Assembly: GCA_036365145.1 (NCBI GenBank)
Contig: JAEOAD010000794.1
Span: forward strand, 372,001-436,000
Length of the DNA: 64,000 nucleotides
Direction: 5' to 3'
Source of the DNA: Orientallactaga sibirica
Taxonomy: Eukaryota > Chordata > Mammalia > Rodentia > Dipodidae
Of this stretch, positions 52,268 to 61,919 are shown one piece after another. How positions within the stretch are numbered: the stretch's first letter is position 1; each line of letters starts with the position of its first letter. The translations under genes and the position numbers were made by a program. Below the pieces are notes generated by a model. That model saw nothing but the letters and a program-made list of their open reading frames with translations. It was not told the origin of the DNA and did no database searches.

Positions 52268-52612
52268 TTGAGACTGGGGAGATGGCTCAGGGGGTAAGAG
52301 TGCTTGCTACACAAATATGGGGGCCTGAGTTTGATCCCTGACACCCATGTAAAAATCCAGGCATGGCCACACATACCTGCAACCTCAGGCTCTGGAGGTG
52401 GGGGTGGCGGGGGAAAGACATGAAAATCACCGAGGTTCACTGATCAGCCAGTCTTACTGCAAAAACAACAGCTCTAGATTCAGTGAGAGATGCCGTCTCA
52501 AGGAAGCAACATGGAAGAGTGAGAGACAAGGACACTCTGCTCTCCTCTGGTCTCTGCGCGCGCACGCGCACACACACACATGCATACACTACACACATAC
52601 AACACACCAGAC
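52268..52612 (+). mobile_element. B4-type SINE (sense)
   Basis: GAGACTGGGGAGATGGCTCA head, GAGTTTGATCCCTGACACCC, ATTCAGTGAGAGATGCCGTC, then a (CG/CA) alternating tail. Confidence 0.92.
52553..52586. repeat. Alternating CG/CA tract, Z-DNA-prone
   Basis: CTGCGCGCGCACGCGCACAC followed by ACACACATGCATA: about 33 bp of unbroken purine-pyrimidine alternation with six CpG steps, in a CpG-poor window. Confidence 0.9.
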
Positions 52613-52711
52613 ATACACCAAAAGTTTTTTTTTTTTGAAATTATTTGAATTGATTTATAATTTTTATTGAATGATTTTATTTGAAAGAAAGTTTTTAAAA
52701 ATTTTTTTGTT

Positions 52712-52935
52712 TTGTTTTTATATTTTATTTTTATTTATTTATTTGAGAGAAAGAGACAGAGAGACAGAGAGACAGAGGGAGAGAATGGGTGTGCCAGGGC
52801 TTCCAGCCACTGCAAAAAAACTCCAGATGCATGCACCACCTTGTACATCTGGCTTATGTGGATCCTGGGGAATTGAATTGAGGTCCTTTGGCTTTGTAGG
52901 CAAGCACCTTAACCACTAAGACATCTGTCCAGGCC
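52712..52935 (-). mobile_element. Dip-like B2 SINE, antisense
   Basis: TATTTATTTATTTGAGAGAA, GTGTGCCAGGGCTTCCAGCC, AAGACATCTGTCCAGGCC head with two mutations. Confidence 0.93.
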
Positions 52936-53024
52936 TATATTAACATTTTTGAAGAAAAGAGAGTTTTAGGACATAGTTATGTCAGGAAGTTTGTCCAAGG
53001 ATTGGGACTACAGTTTATATTATT

Positions 53025-53227
53025 TAATATATATATTTGAGAGAGAGAGAGAGGCAGAAAAAGAGAGAGAGAGAGAGAATGGGTGTGCCAGGACCTCCAG
53101 CCACTGCAAATGAACTCCAGATGCATGTGCCCCCTTGTGCATCTGGCTTATGTGGGTCCTGGGAGTCAAACCTGGGTCCTTTGGCTTTGCAGTCAAACAC
53201 CTTAACCACTAAGCCATCTCTCCAGCC
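53025..53227 (-). mobile_element. Dip-like B2 SINE, antisense (first of a successive pair)
   Basis: TTAATATATATATTTGAGAG tail, GTGTGCCAGGACCTCCAGCC, AAGCCATCTCTCCAGCCC. Flanked by CTACAGTTTATA (53009) and CTACAATTTATA (53228). Confidence 0.95.
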
Positions 53228-53242
53228 CTACAATTTATACTC

Positions 53243-53480
53243 TTTTTTAAAAATAATTTTTATTTATTTATTTATTTAATTGAGAGAGAGATACAGAAAT
53301 AGGCAGGTAGAGAGAGAGAAAGAATGGGCACGCCAGGGCCTCCAGCCATTGCAAATGAACTTCAGATGTATGTGCCCCCTTTTGCATCTGGCTTATGTGG
53401 GTCCTGGAGAATCGAGCCTCGAACCAGGGTCCTTAGGCTTCACAGACAAGCGTTTAATGGATAAGCCATCTCTCCAGCCC
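53243..53480 (-). mobile_element. Dip-like B2 SINE, antisense (second of a successive pair)
   Basis: ATTTATTTATTTATTTAATT tail, GGCACGCCAGGGCCTCCAGC, AAGCCATCTCTCCAGCCC. The body contains a small tandem duplication, AATCGAGCCTCGAACC. Target duplication ACAATTTATACTCTT at 53230 and 53481. Confidence 0.95.
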
Positions 53481-53489
53481 ACAATTTAT

Positions 53490-53794
53490 ACTCTTAATAG
53501 ACCTGAGTGAGTAACTAGTCAGTGGCTATCCCCTAACCTTTGTAAACCTTAGAAGTATCAAGAAAAGGGAAGGAAATGCTTTCTGTTTTTTTACTTTTTA
53601 TTGTCTTGAGAAAGTTGAGCACCCACCCAAAGCCTCAGTTGTCCCAGGAGAGAGATTTAAAAACACACCATCAAAACAGAAGCTTCAGCCCCAAGTTTCT
53701 GCTCAGCCCTGCCCCACCCTCATCCTTCATCCCACATCAAGCATCTACCTTCCTGGCTCTCTTAAGTCTCTCGGGCCATTCTTGGAGAGTTTTT
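53490..53794. other. Unassigned stretch
   Basis: About 300 bp; the left half of a 122-codon plus-strand frame (53576-53944) that runs into L1 sequence, so not a gene. Confidence 0.4.
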
Positions 53795-54345
53795 TTTAAT
53801 TTAATTTTTAATATATGTTATAACAGGTTATATACTCTTTTAGCCGTCCCCAGCCCCTGTTCCCCTGGGGGCCCTTCTCAGTGGGGTCATGGTATTCACT
53901 GGGGGTTATGGAGTCTTTGTGGGGTAGCAAGGGACCATGTCTAAGGGTATTCCTATCCTCCCCTCTCTGTGGCTCTTACAATCTTTCTGCCCCTTTTCTG
54001 CAATGTTCCCTGAGCCATGGCAGGCCTGTTGGCAGTCTGATTTAGTGATGAGTTCTCTGTAGCCTCTGGATTTCTGCTTTCATGCGTTTACATTGATCAC
54101 CATATCTGTCACCACCATCACCCTGGAACTGGTCATCAGCCTAGCCGTGTGAACAGTATTCATGTCACCATGTCCTCTGCAGTTTCTCCTGGGCCCTGGC
54201 AGATGTGGTAGAGTGGTAAGTCTTGTGGTGGGCATTTGTCTATCTTCTTGGCTTATTGATGGGTCTTGGCTCTTCTCCATTCTCTTTGCCATCTGTAAAA
54301 TAAAGCAGATTCTCCAAACAAGAGTGAGAATAGCTTGGGTTAAAG
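53795..54345 (-). mobile_element. Rodent L1 3'UTR-type fragment, antisense
   Basis: T-run and TTAATATATGTTATAACAGG, CCTGTTCCCCTGGGGGCCCT, AGGGACCATGTCTAAGGG, CTCTTACAATCTTTCTGCCC, TGTTCCCTGAGCCATGGCAG: complement of an L1 3' end. Confidence 0.75.
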
Positions 54346-54351
54346 GGGATG

Positions 54352-55341
54352 TATTAGTCAGGGTTCTGTGGAGGAACAGAACTGATAGAATGAATTGTAT
54401 TTAAAGGGAATCTATTGGATTAATTTATGGCAGTCCAACAATAGCAGTTTGCAGGCCAGAGAGTCAAGGAACCTGGTAGCTGCTCAGTCCATGAAACTAG
54501 ATGCCTGTGGTAGTTGAATAGATGGCCCCCAAATATATTTAGTATTTTATTGTAGTTTATAATTTAGATCTGCAGCCACCTGAGTGGAGGAAGTGTCACT
54601 AGGTGGATTTTAGGGTCCACACCTAAGGTGTGGTGGTGGATTTGAAATTCCAATCTAAAGACATGCAAAATACCTGGTTCCACTTGGAGTTACTCAAGTG
54701 TGTGGTGTGGCGTGGCCTTTTTTCTCTCTCTGCTTGGACCTGTGAAAGCAATCCAGTTTCTTCTGCCATTATGGAACTTCTCCTGGATCTGTAAGCTTCA
54801 ATAAATATTCCTTCCTCCATAACTGTACCTAATTTGGAAGTTCATCTTAGCCACCTAAAGCTGTCTGCTACAATGCCTCAGCAGCCCCAATCCTGCACTG
54901 AGGCTTCCTGGAGAGCCACTGGTCTTCAGTTCACTCTGGTTTTCAGTCCACTCTGGTCTTCAGTCCATGCTGGAAGGCAGGAAAAGGCAGCGGCAGCCAG
55001 GTGGGAGGAAGGGATTTATTGAAGCTTAGAGATAAAGGGGAAATTCTATAATGGCAGCAGTAGCTGGCCCACTTTCACAGGTCCACACAGAGAGAAAAGA
55101 ACCACCACCAGTACTTGCAAAGCACAGTCTAGGAACTCCAGGCAGAGCTCAAGCACTTTGTATATCTTTAGACTGGAATTCCCAAACACACCTCCTCCAG
55201 CCAGGTGGCTGGAGATTTAAATTACAAGCTTTATACTCTGGTTTCTCTTCAGATTGCATAAATCTTTCACCTTTTATTAAATTACAAGCTTTAATAAACT
55301 CCTGGCTGTATTGGGGGATAACCATTCAAACTAGCACAGGG
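54352..55341 (-). mobile_element. MaLR-type LTR(s), antisense, hosting an opposite-strand LTR
   Basis: Left TGTATTAGTCAGGGTTCTGT, right ATAACCATTCAAACTAGCAC: complement of LTR end and start. GGGATTTATTGAAGC at 55011 is a second polyadenylation-type signal in complement, so two antisense LTR pieces may be joined. The sense LTR at 54509-54879 interrupts it. Confidence 0.7.
54509..54879 (+). mobile_element. MaLR-type solo LTR (sense) nested in an antisense one
   Basis: Starts TGTGGTAGTTGAATAGATGG, has CTTCAATAAATATTCCTTCC near the 3' part, and ends GCTGTCTGCTACA. Short duplication ATGCC on both edges (54504 and 54880). Parts match in reverse the right half of its host (ATGGCAG and CTTTCACAGGTCC), so they are related families. 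Confidence 0.8.
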
Positions 55342-55367
55342 GGACATGCAAAATTTTTTGAGAGATT

Positions 55368-55372
<5 letters not shown>

Positions 55373-55414
<42 letters not shown>
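55373..55414. repeat. (TG)n microsatellite
   Basis: About 20 uninterrupted TG units; both-strand frames read VCVCV or THTHT and are artefacts. Confidence 0.98.
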
Positions 55415-55415
<1 letters not shown>

Positions 55416-55560
55416 CAAGCCCACTTCTCTTCTCTTGGAGAGTTTTGGCAAACTCCTGCTTTCCACTTGTGTGGGAATCAGCCATGAAGGAAGATAGACT
55501 CCCCCAGGTGCTTCTTCCTTCATCCTTCCATCACTATTGCACTGCAGAAAATGCAACGGG

Positions 55561-55562
<2 letters not shown>

Positions 55563-55598
<36 letters not shown>
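55563..55598. repeat. (TG)n microsatellite
   Basis: About 17 uninterrupted TG units, 148 bp downstream of the previous one. Confidence 0.98.
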
Positions 55599-55689
55599 CA
55601 CCTGTCTCCTTACACTCAAGGTTCCATCATTCAGCACCTTTGGAGATCACTGATCTTAGAGGTGAAGGTCCTGCTTCGAATACCCACCC

Positions 55690-56110
55690 TCCTGCTTTCT
55701 AGCCGGATGCTCTCATATAGGATCTACACTTCAACTTCTTAATCTGTAAAACGGTGAAAAAAATAGTCCTACTTCATGCATTGCTTTGAAGACTGTTACT
55801 GTTAGTAGTAGTGATATTTTATGTAATTTTTATATTTTAAAAATATTTTATTTATTTATTTGAGAGAGAGAGAGAATGGGCATGCCAGGGCTTCCCTCCA
55901 CTGCAAATGAACTCCAGACACATGTGCCATCTTGTGCATCTGGCTTCACATGGGTACTGGGGAATCGGACCTAGGTCCTTAGGCTTCACAGGCAAGAACC
56001 TTAACTGCTACACCATCTCTCCAGTCTTTAATTATTCTTATTACTCAGCACAGCACTTGGCATTTGGTAAATTTTCACGAAATGTGAGCTATTGGTGAAT
56101 GGTTATGAGC
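55690..56110 (+). repeat. MIR split by a SINE
   Basis: CTTCTTAATCTGTAAAACGG, CATTGCTTTGAAGACTGTTA left of the SINE; CAGCACAGCACTTGGCATTT, GGTAAATTTTCACGAAATG right of it. Confidence 0.75.
55837..56025 (-). mobile_element. Dip-like B2 SINE, antisense, in MIR
   Basis: ATTTATTTATTTGAGAGAGA, GGCATGCCAGGGCTTCCCTC, CTACACCATCTCTCCAGTC. Confidence 0.93.
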
Positions 56111-56117
56111 TATAGTT

Positions 56118-56219
56118 ATTCTTCCTCCTCCTTTTCCCCTCCTCTTCTTCCGCCTCCTTCTCTCTCTCCTCCTCCTTCTCTTCCTCTTTCTGCTCATTTC
56201 CTTCTCCTCTTCCTCAAGA
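56118..56219. repeat. Pyrimidine-only low-complexity tract
   Basis: About 100 bp of C and T (TTCCTCCTCCTTTTCCCCTC-type). Confidence 0.93.
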
Positions 56220-56249
56220 TTTGAAGTGTCTTCTTGTAGTGCCTGCAGA

Positions 56250-56500
56250 GATGGACTTGACCAAGTGCCAGGATCTGGGGGAGTTAAGTTCACGCATTGC
56301 TTTCCAGGTAGTAGAGCAGTGGTTCAAACCCAGTCTGCTTTCCTTCAAACCCTGTTTTTCTACTTCTCCTCTATGTACCTAGCATCTGTGTGCCTCAGTT
56401 TCTTCACTTGTAAAGTGGGGACAAGCAGTAGTACCTCCCCATGATTGTTATGAAGATTACATGAATTCATATTTGTAGAACAGATAGAAAATGTTTAGTT
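56250..56500 (+). repeat. MIR (nearly full core)
   Basis: AGTAGAGCAGTGGTTCAAAC, TGTGTGCCTCAGTTTCTTCA, CTTGTAAAGTGGGGACAAGC, GATTGTTATGAAGATTACAT. Confidence 0.82.
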
Positions 56501-57188
56501 CGTTGTGGGTAGTTTTGCTATAGTAATTACAAAGAAACCATGTAGGTTAGCTGTGTTCGTTACCACTGTGGATCATGTGAAGGGTAGAGGAAAAGGCAGT
56601 CTTGAAAGCCCAGATGTGCAGTATGAATCATGTTGGAGGTATTGTGGGATGTGTGCGCATTTGCTTCAGTTTCCCATTCTGCTTTTAGAATCAGCTCAGG
56701 CCAGTACTTAGATTGGAATTTGGCTGTTGAGAAATCAGCAATGTGAGTGTGTGTGTGTGGGGTGGGGAGGGCGATTCCTGACCCTCTTTCCCTCACTCTA
56801 GTTTTGATCCTTTTAAATCTTTGGCTCATGCAGCTTTGGGGCAGAACCAAAGGAATGGGGTGAACGTTCTGTTGTTGTTTGGTTTCCAACCATGGGAGTG
56901 ACGGAGGCTTTGCAGCGTGATGGGGAGAGGCAGCGCCTCACAGGGAAGCCTTCCTGCTAAATTGAGGACTTCTGTACACAAATAGATGCAAGCTGGCTGC
57001 TGTTTAAATAGAATATTAGCAATGATCGTGTATCCAGCCGGAGTCTCCTGGGTTTGGTGCTGCTCAGATTAGCAGCCTGTGTTTTCATCTGTCACTCTCT
57101 GGTTCTGCTTCCCACAACCCTGCGTAGAAACCTATCTCCCCAAGGTCACAGAAAGCAAGAATATTAGTGTATGTTCATGAGTGGTATA
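56501..57188. other. Repeat-poor interval
   Basis: About 690 bp without a named repeat. The 109-codon minus-strand frame (56560-56889) crosses a TG run and has no known similarity. Confidence 0.45.
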
Positions 57189-57189
57189 T

Positions 57190-57345
57190 CCCCCTTTAAT
57201 CTTTAGGGCAGACCCACCCAACTTTGCCCCATTCTACAGATGAGAACACTGGAGTGTCGAGAAATGAAGCAATGTCCCGCAGCCTTGGAGGAGCTCCCTT
57301 TGCCCCACCCCTTCCACTTCTTGCATTCAGTCCTGACTTCCAACT
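57190..57345 (-). repeat. MIR fragment, antisense
   Basis: TTTGCCCCATTCTACAGATG, AGAACACTGGAGTGTCGAGA, AATGAAGCAATGTCCCGCAG: complement of the MIR 'acagatgaggaaactgaggc' core. Confidence 0.6.
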
Positions 57346-57599
57346 GGCTGCATCTAGTTGCTTGATGGCTTGCTCTAGCCACCAGCCATTCTGTCCCTGC
57401 ACATACACGGAAGTGGGGGTTAGAGAGTGTGTGTGAAGGGGAGTATTTAATGCTCAGGAGCAACCCTCAACCGCTGACTGATGATGTTGGCTGGTAAATA
57501 CCTCTGCGGCTTGTTTGTTAGAGCTGGGTTAAACTCTCCCTGCCCAAAATGGTAACGTGGTGCGCAGAAAGTTCCCACCAAATGCATCCTTTGTAACAT
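57346..57599. other. Unassigned stretch
   Basis: About 250 bp; nothing recognised. Confidence 0.4.
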
Positions 57600-57770
57600 C
57601 TTTCCCTCCTTGTCTTCTCATTTCCTACCTTGTAGCATCCCCCCCTCTCCACCTTACTTCTCTCCCTACTGATGCTCTCTGGAATCATCTCTCAAGCGAG
57701 CTGCTTGCACTCAGTCATGTCTCAGGATCTGCTTCCTGGGGTATCTCCATCACCCCAGGGCCTTAGATGC
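57600..57770 (+). repeat. Possible old LTR 3' part
   Basis: ATGCTCTCTGGAATCATCTC, GAGCTGCTTGCACTCAGTCA and TGTCTCAGGATCTGCTTCCT resemble the 3' end of an old ERV-type LTR; family not named. Confidence 0.4.
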
Positions 57771-57979
57771 AATAGCCACTAGGTCTTCATTTTTCTCAGG
57801 GTATTATCTAACCTGTGGCTGGCTGTCCCTTCCTAAGACCTTCCGTTTTTGGTTTCTGTGACAACTAATAGGATTCTCGTTCTACATCTGATGGCTCATT
57901 TCCTTTTTCGTTCGCTGACTCCTTTTCTTCAGTCACTCACTTTCGGGCGTCTTCATTATCTTAATATTTTAGTAGTGAC
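57771..57979. other. Unassigned stretch
   Basis: About 210 bp; nothing recognised. Confidence 0.4.
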
Positions 57980-58185
57980 AAAGAACCCAACTGAAAATGG
58001 TGTGAGTAAACAACCAAACAACCAAACACTGGGTCACATAACTGGTAATCTTGTAGTACAGGGGTTTCAGGTAAAGCTGAGATCAAAGTATTCAGCCACT
58101 GACTTTCCACATCATGGCTCCACTTTCCTCAGTGTTGCTCGAGTCTCAGGTATGGCAGCCGGCAGGTCCAAGCTTACCTTGTCTT
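57980..58185 (+). repeat. Old dispersed repeat, family not named
   Basis: AAGAACCCAACTGAAAATGG, GGGTCACATAACTGGTAATC, GTTTCAGGTAAAGCTGAGAT. Related in layout to 2575-3320 and 15195-15605. Confidence 0.4.
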
Positions 58186-58271
58186 AGCTGCCTGGCGGGA
58201 TGGGAGTGCTTCTTAAATTTTGAATATCCTTCCCATTGGCTTGTCTTGTGCATTGGTGTGTGTGCGCGTGT

Positions 58272-58629
58272 GTGCTAGTCATTGCTGTTCCAACAAAATA
58301 CCTCAGACTGAGTAACTTGTAAAGGTCAGGATTTATTTCGTGCTGTTCTGAAGGCTGTGGTTGGCATCTAGCAAAGGCCTTTTCTTTGTGTTACAGGCAG
58401 GTGGAAGGCATCCATGGTAAGCAGACAGAGAGAAATTAGATCAAACTCATTCTTACTAGGAGACCACCCACATGGGAATCACCCTGCTCCCACCATAGTG
58501 GCTTCACTCCATCTTGCAGATGACTTCCCTCATAACATAGTCACCTTCTACAGGCCCCACTCCTTGACACTGTCACAATGACAGCTGAATTTCAACGTGA
58601 GGTTTAGAAGGCACATTTAAATCACAGCA
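58272..58629 (-). mobile_element. MLT1/MST-like MaLR LTR, antisense
   Basis: CAACAAAATACCTCAGACTG, AGGATTTATTTCGTGCTGTT, CAGGCCCCACTCCTTGACAC, TGAATTTCAACGTGAGGTTT: clear complement of an old MaLR LTR. Confidence 0.85.
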
Positions 58630-59280
58630 GTATACACCCTTAAACCAATCACAGTGGTCACAGAGATATAGGACACACATTTCCCGGGCTGGGCATGCTC
58701 ACTCTTCGGCCCATGTCCCCCTGAACCACAGGCCTGAGAGCAGAGAAAAAGAAGTGCTCTTACGAGAGAGAAGACACTGAACAGGGAGACTGCGGGTGGG
58801 CCCCCACTGCCTCTGGGCTTCGGAGGCACTCTTCTCTGCTCAGGACATGCCATTATTTCCAGTCTCACATGCCTGTCAGGCCTTTGAAAGTCTCATCTCC
58901 GGTCCTGACTTTGCTTCTGAGTTGCCGCAGCCTCGACTACCTGCCCTTTAGAGTTAGGTATTTCCATTTGATACTGCCACCCAGCCCCGAAACGGGGTGT
59001 GCTGCAACCCTAGCACCCCCACCTGGTTCTGCTATTGTCACTGTCTGTATCAGTGGCCCTACCCACGTTTTCATCTTGACTCTGGCTTGGGCTTCCCTGG
59101 GCTCGCCTCAGGGCCTGAGCACATGTTTCTCCTTCTTTGGGCACACCCTTCCGCATACTTCTTGGTCAGTGAACCCCTACCTGTGTGGGGGGGTCACTTC
59201 TTTTTGGACTTCTGACTGCTCCTGTTAGGAGCAGGCTGCTCATCTCACCATGCCTTGCCCTCATGGGCAACCACCTCACA
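58630..59280. other. Repeat-free interval
   Basis: About 650 bp with slightly raised GC and scattered CpG. The 119-codon plus-strand frame at 58869-59228 overlaps a 72-codon one; neither is recognised. Worth a conservation check. Confidence 0.45.
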
Positions 59281-59285
59281 GAGTT

Positions 59286-59333
59286 AGCTTTTTTTTTTTT
59301 TTTTTTTTTTGAGGCAAGCCCAACAGACTGGCC
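59286..59333 (-). mobile_element. B1 tail remnant, antisense, cut by a SINE
   Basis: T-run of about 23, GAGGCAAGCCCAACAGACTG: only the tail and a rearranged scrap of B1. Confidence 0.5.
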
Positions 59334-59337
59334 TTTT

Positions 59338-59551
59338 AAAATTTTTTATTTTTATTTTTATGAGAGAGAGCAAGAGTGAGAGAGAGAGAATTGGCACACC
59401 AGGGCCTCCAGCCACTGTAATCGAACTCTAGAACTTGTGTGCATGTGCAACCTTGCGTGTGCATCATCTTGTGCATCTGACTTATGTGGACTCTGGGGAG
59501 TTGAACACGGGTCCTTAGGCTTCACAAGCAAGTGCCTTAACTGCTAAGCCC
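59338..59551 (-). mobile_element. Dip-like B2 SINE, GTGCATGTGCAACCTTG variant, head truncated
   Basis: Antisense; (GA)n, TTGGCACACCAGGGCCTCCA, CTTGTGTGCATGTGCAACCT insert, ends at CTGCTAAGCCC so the last head bases (CATCTCTCCAG) are missing. Confidence 0.9.
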
Positions 59552-59559
59552 TTGGTTAG

Positions 59560-59757
59560 CATTTTTATGTGACTGGTTCCCTTTCTGTTTCTCTACCATG
59601 TTGTGATATAGCCTATAGGCCCTTGCCAGGATGCTGGTGTCATTCTGTTTGGACCCACCAGTTACCAGATTCATGAACCAAATTAACCTCTGGACAAGGC
59701 ACTCAGCTTCAGGTGTTTTGTTATAAGCTACAGAAAACAGACTGGTACACTCCGGCT
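59560..59757 (+). mobile_element. MLT1-like MaLR LTR 3' part (sense)
   Basis: GTTTCTCTACCATGTTGTGA, AACCTCTGGACAAGGCACTC, TCAGGTGTTTTGTTATAAGC, CAGAAAACAGACTGGTACAC are in MaLR 3'-half order. Confidence 0.7.
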
Positions 59758-59849
59758 CTAGTGTTCTGTTCCATTGTCTTTCATCCCCCATAAGGACAAG
59801 GCCACATCTGTGTTCACCCTGGTATCTTCACTGGTCTATACTTGTGGCT

Positions 59850-60105
59850 GTGAGACTAGAATGGTGTCTGTCAAATGGTGGTTTGGATCCAGGTTCCACG
59901 CTTCCTGAGCTGTGAAAATGTAGGCAAATTCACCTCTCCTGTTCTCAGTTTTCTTGTCTGTACAATGTAGGTAATGCTAGTCCTTCCCTTACCAGGCCAT
60001 AGTGAGAGAGGTAAAAGGCAAGTACATACCCAAAGGGCTCAATCCATTTCCTAGCACCTGGTGAGCATTTAATCAGCACCAGCTGATTATTATCACTGTT
60101 GGTAT
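59850..60105 (+). repeat. MIR
   Basis: TTTGGATCCAGGTTCCACGC, CTCAGTTTTCTTGTCTGTAC, AGTGAGAGAGGTAAAAGGCA, CCTAGCACCTGGTGAGCATT. Confidence 0.8.
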
Positions 60106-60335
60106 TATGCCCAGTCCATGTGGTGCTAAAGACTAAACCCAGGAAGCTGGGCGTGGTGGTGCACGCCTTTAATCCCAGCACTTGGGAGGCAGATATAGGA
60201 GGATTGCCGTGAGAGGCCACCCTGAAACTACATAGTTAATTCCAGGTCATCCTGGACCAGAGTGAAAAAAAAAAAAGATTGAACCCAGGGCTAGGCAAGC
60301 ACTCTACCAACTGAGCTACATGCCCAGGCCCCGAC
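60106..60335 (-). mobile_element. ID-like SINE, antisense, split by a B1
   Basis: Left AAAGACTAAACCCAGG; right GATTGAACCCAGGGCTAGGC, CTACCAACTGAGCTACATGC, CCAGGCCCC: complement of an ID head. Confidence 0.72.
60146..60274 (+). mobile_element. B1 SINE (sense)
   Basis: AGCTGGGCGTGGTGGTGCAC, GGCAGATATAGGAGGATTGC, poly(A). Target duplication GACTAAACCCAGG / GATTGAACCCAGG. Confidence 0.95.
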
Positions 60336-61034
60336 TATTATTTTAATAGGTAAGATTATTGCTACTTCATCCAGTGTCTACCAACATAGGAAACTTGCAG
60401 TATATGATATGATAGTTCTTGTTATTGACCTAGCACAGAAGGGAAAACCGAGTACACGCATTAGAGAAGGGACAACGGACAGGATCCCTTGGTGCTTCCG
60501 TGGCTGGACATCACTTAGGAGGGGACCATTGCTCTTCCCCTGAGGTGGTTGAGGGGTCCTCTCTGATGTCCCTGGAGAGCCCAGGTGGAGTGTTGCTGCC
60601 ACTTACAAGCTTCTTTGATCTAATGAGGTGGCCTTGCTCCTCCCGGGGAGGATCCTCATTAAGGTTAGTGTGGGGCTTGTTTCCAAGAAGTTTCAAGGGC
60701 TGCCTGGGGCTGCCACATAAGGCAATCCTCTTTTCTCGCCTTGTCTCAATTAGCTGTCATTGATCTCTACATGATGTTCCTCCCTCTTGCTGGCCACGGA
60801 ACAGGTCATCCCAGGGCGTTTCTGTTACCTCGAGCATTGGTGCCATCACTACTGTCATCCTTGCTTAGGACAGCAGCAGTTTGCTCATTTCTTAGGTGTC
60901 TGTTGGTGTCACTGTGCTGTGCATTTTGCATACTCTAGGGCTCCTGTGGGGCTTCAGTGAGGTGTAAGGCATCTATTGTATCCATGCCGAGCAATCTGGT
61001 AGCCATTAGCCATGCGTAGTTACTATAGTTTAAA
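60336..61034. other. Repeat-free interval
   Basis: About 700 bp; frames of 60-90 codons on both strands with no recognised similarity. Confidence 0.45.
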
Positions 61035-61632
61035 TTTGTGTGTATGTGTGTTTTGTATGTGTGTGTGCATGAACACATTTGGAGGCCAAAGGACAACTCT
61101 GCATGTTGTTCCTCATGAAAGCAGTCAACCTAATTTTTTTCTAAGAATGTTTGCTTTATTATTATTATTATTTTAAATTTATTTGTATTTATTTATTACA
61201 GTCAGAGAGAGAAGGAGGAAGGGAGGGAGAGAGAGAGAGAAAGATAGAGAATGGGCACTCCAGGGCTTCTAGCCACTGAAAATGAACTCCAGACACATGT
61301 GCCACCATGTGCATCTGGTTTAGCCGGGACCTGGAAAATCAAACGTGGGTCCTTAGGTTTCATAGGCATGTGCCTTAACTCTCCAGCCCTGCTTTTTATT
61401 TTTTGAGACAAGGTATCTCACTGGTCTGAAATCTTGCCTAAATTAGGCTAGACTTTCTGGTGGCCAGAAAGCCCCAGGGATCCACCTGTCTCCACCTCCC
61501 TAGCTCTGGGATTATAAAAGTGCACTGCCATGCCTGGCTTTTTTTTTTTTTTTTTTTAAACATGGGTTTTAAGGAACAAACTTGGGTTTTCTTGCAAGGA
61601 AAGCATTTTATTTACTGACCTATCTTCTCAGT
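61035..61632 (-). mobile_element. B4-type SINE, antisense, split by a Dip-like SINE
   Basis: Left: GTGTGTATGTGTGTTTTGTA, GGAGGCCAAAGGACAACTCT. Right: TTTTGAGACAAGGTATCTCA, CCAGGGATCCACCTGTCTCC, GACCTATCTTCTCAGTCC. SINE at 61170-61390, and a T-run at 61541-61558. Confidence 0.85.
61170..61390 (-). mobile_element. Dip-like B2 SINE, antisense, head deletion
   Basis: TTTATTTGTATTTATTTATT tail, GGCACTCCAGGGCTTCTAGC, then GTGCCTTAACTCTCCAGCCC: about 12 bp (GCTAAGCCATCT) of the A-box region are missing. Confidence 0.92.
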
Positions 61633-61734
61633 CCTCCCTTTAAACTTTAACTAAATCAAATATAAAGAAAAACAATCCATTTTTCAGTCACAGGAGCATG
61701 TCACCTATGCTGGTAGACCTTATTATTATTATTA

Positions 61735-61882
61735 TTATTTTTGATGTAAGGTCTCACTCTAGCCCAGGTTGACCTGGAATTCACCTCATAGTCTCTGGAA
61801 GATCTCAAACTCATGGCACTCCTCCTACCTCTGCCTGCCAAGTGCTGGCATTAAAGGCATGCGCTACCATGCCTGGTCATAG
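61735..61882 (-). mobile_element. B1 SINE, antisense
   Basis: (ATT)n tail, AAGGTCTCACTCTAGCCCAG, CAAGTGCTGGCATTAAAGGC, TACCATGCCTGG. Confidence 0.93.
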
Positions 61883-61919
61883 ACCTTTGTTTGAATTGCA
61901 GAAAATTCCGTCAGCCTGT

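Noticed and set aside
53576..53944. 122-codon plus-strand frame
   Set aside because: Its right half is antisense L1 3'UTR sequence, so the open frame is accidental.
55291..55742. Frames reading VCVCVC or THTHTH near 55.3-55.7 kb
   Set aside because: Pure translation of (TG)n microsatellites.
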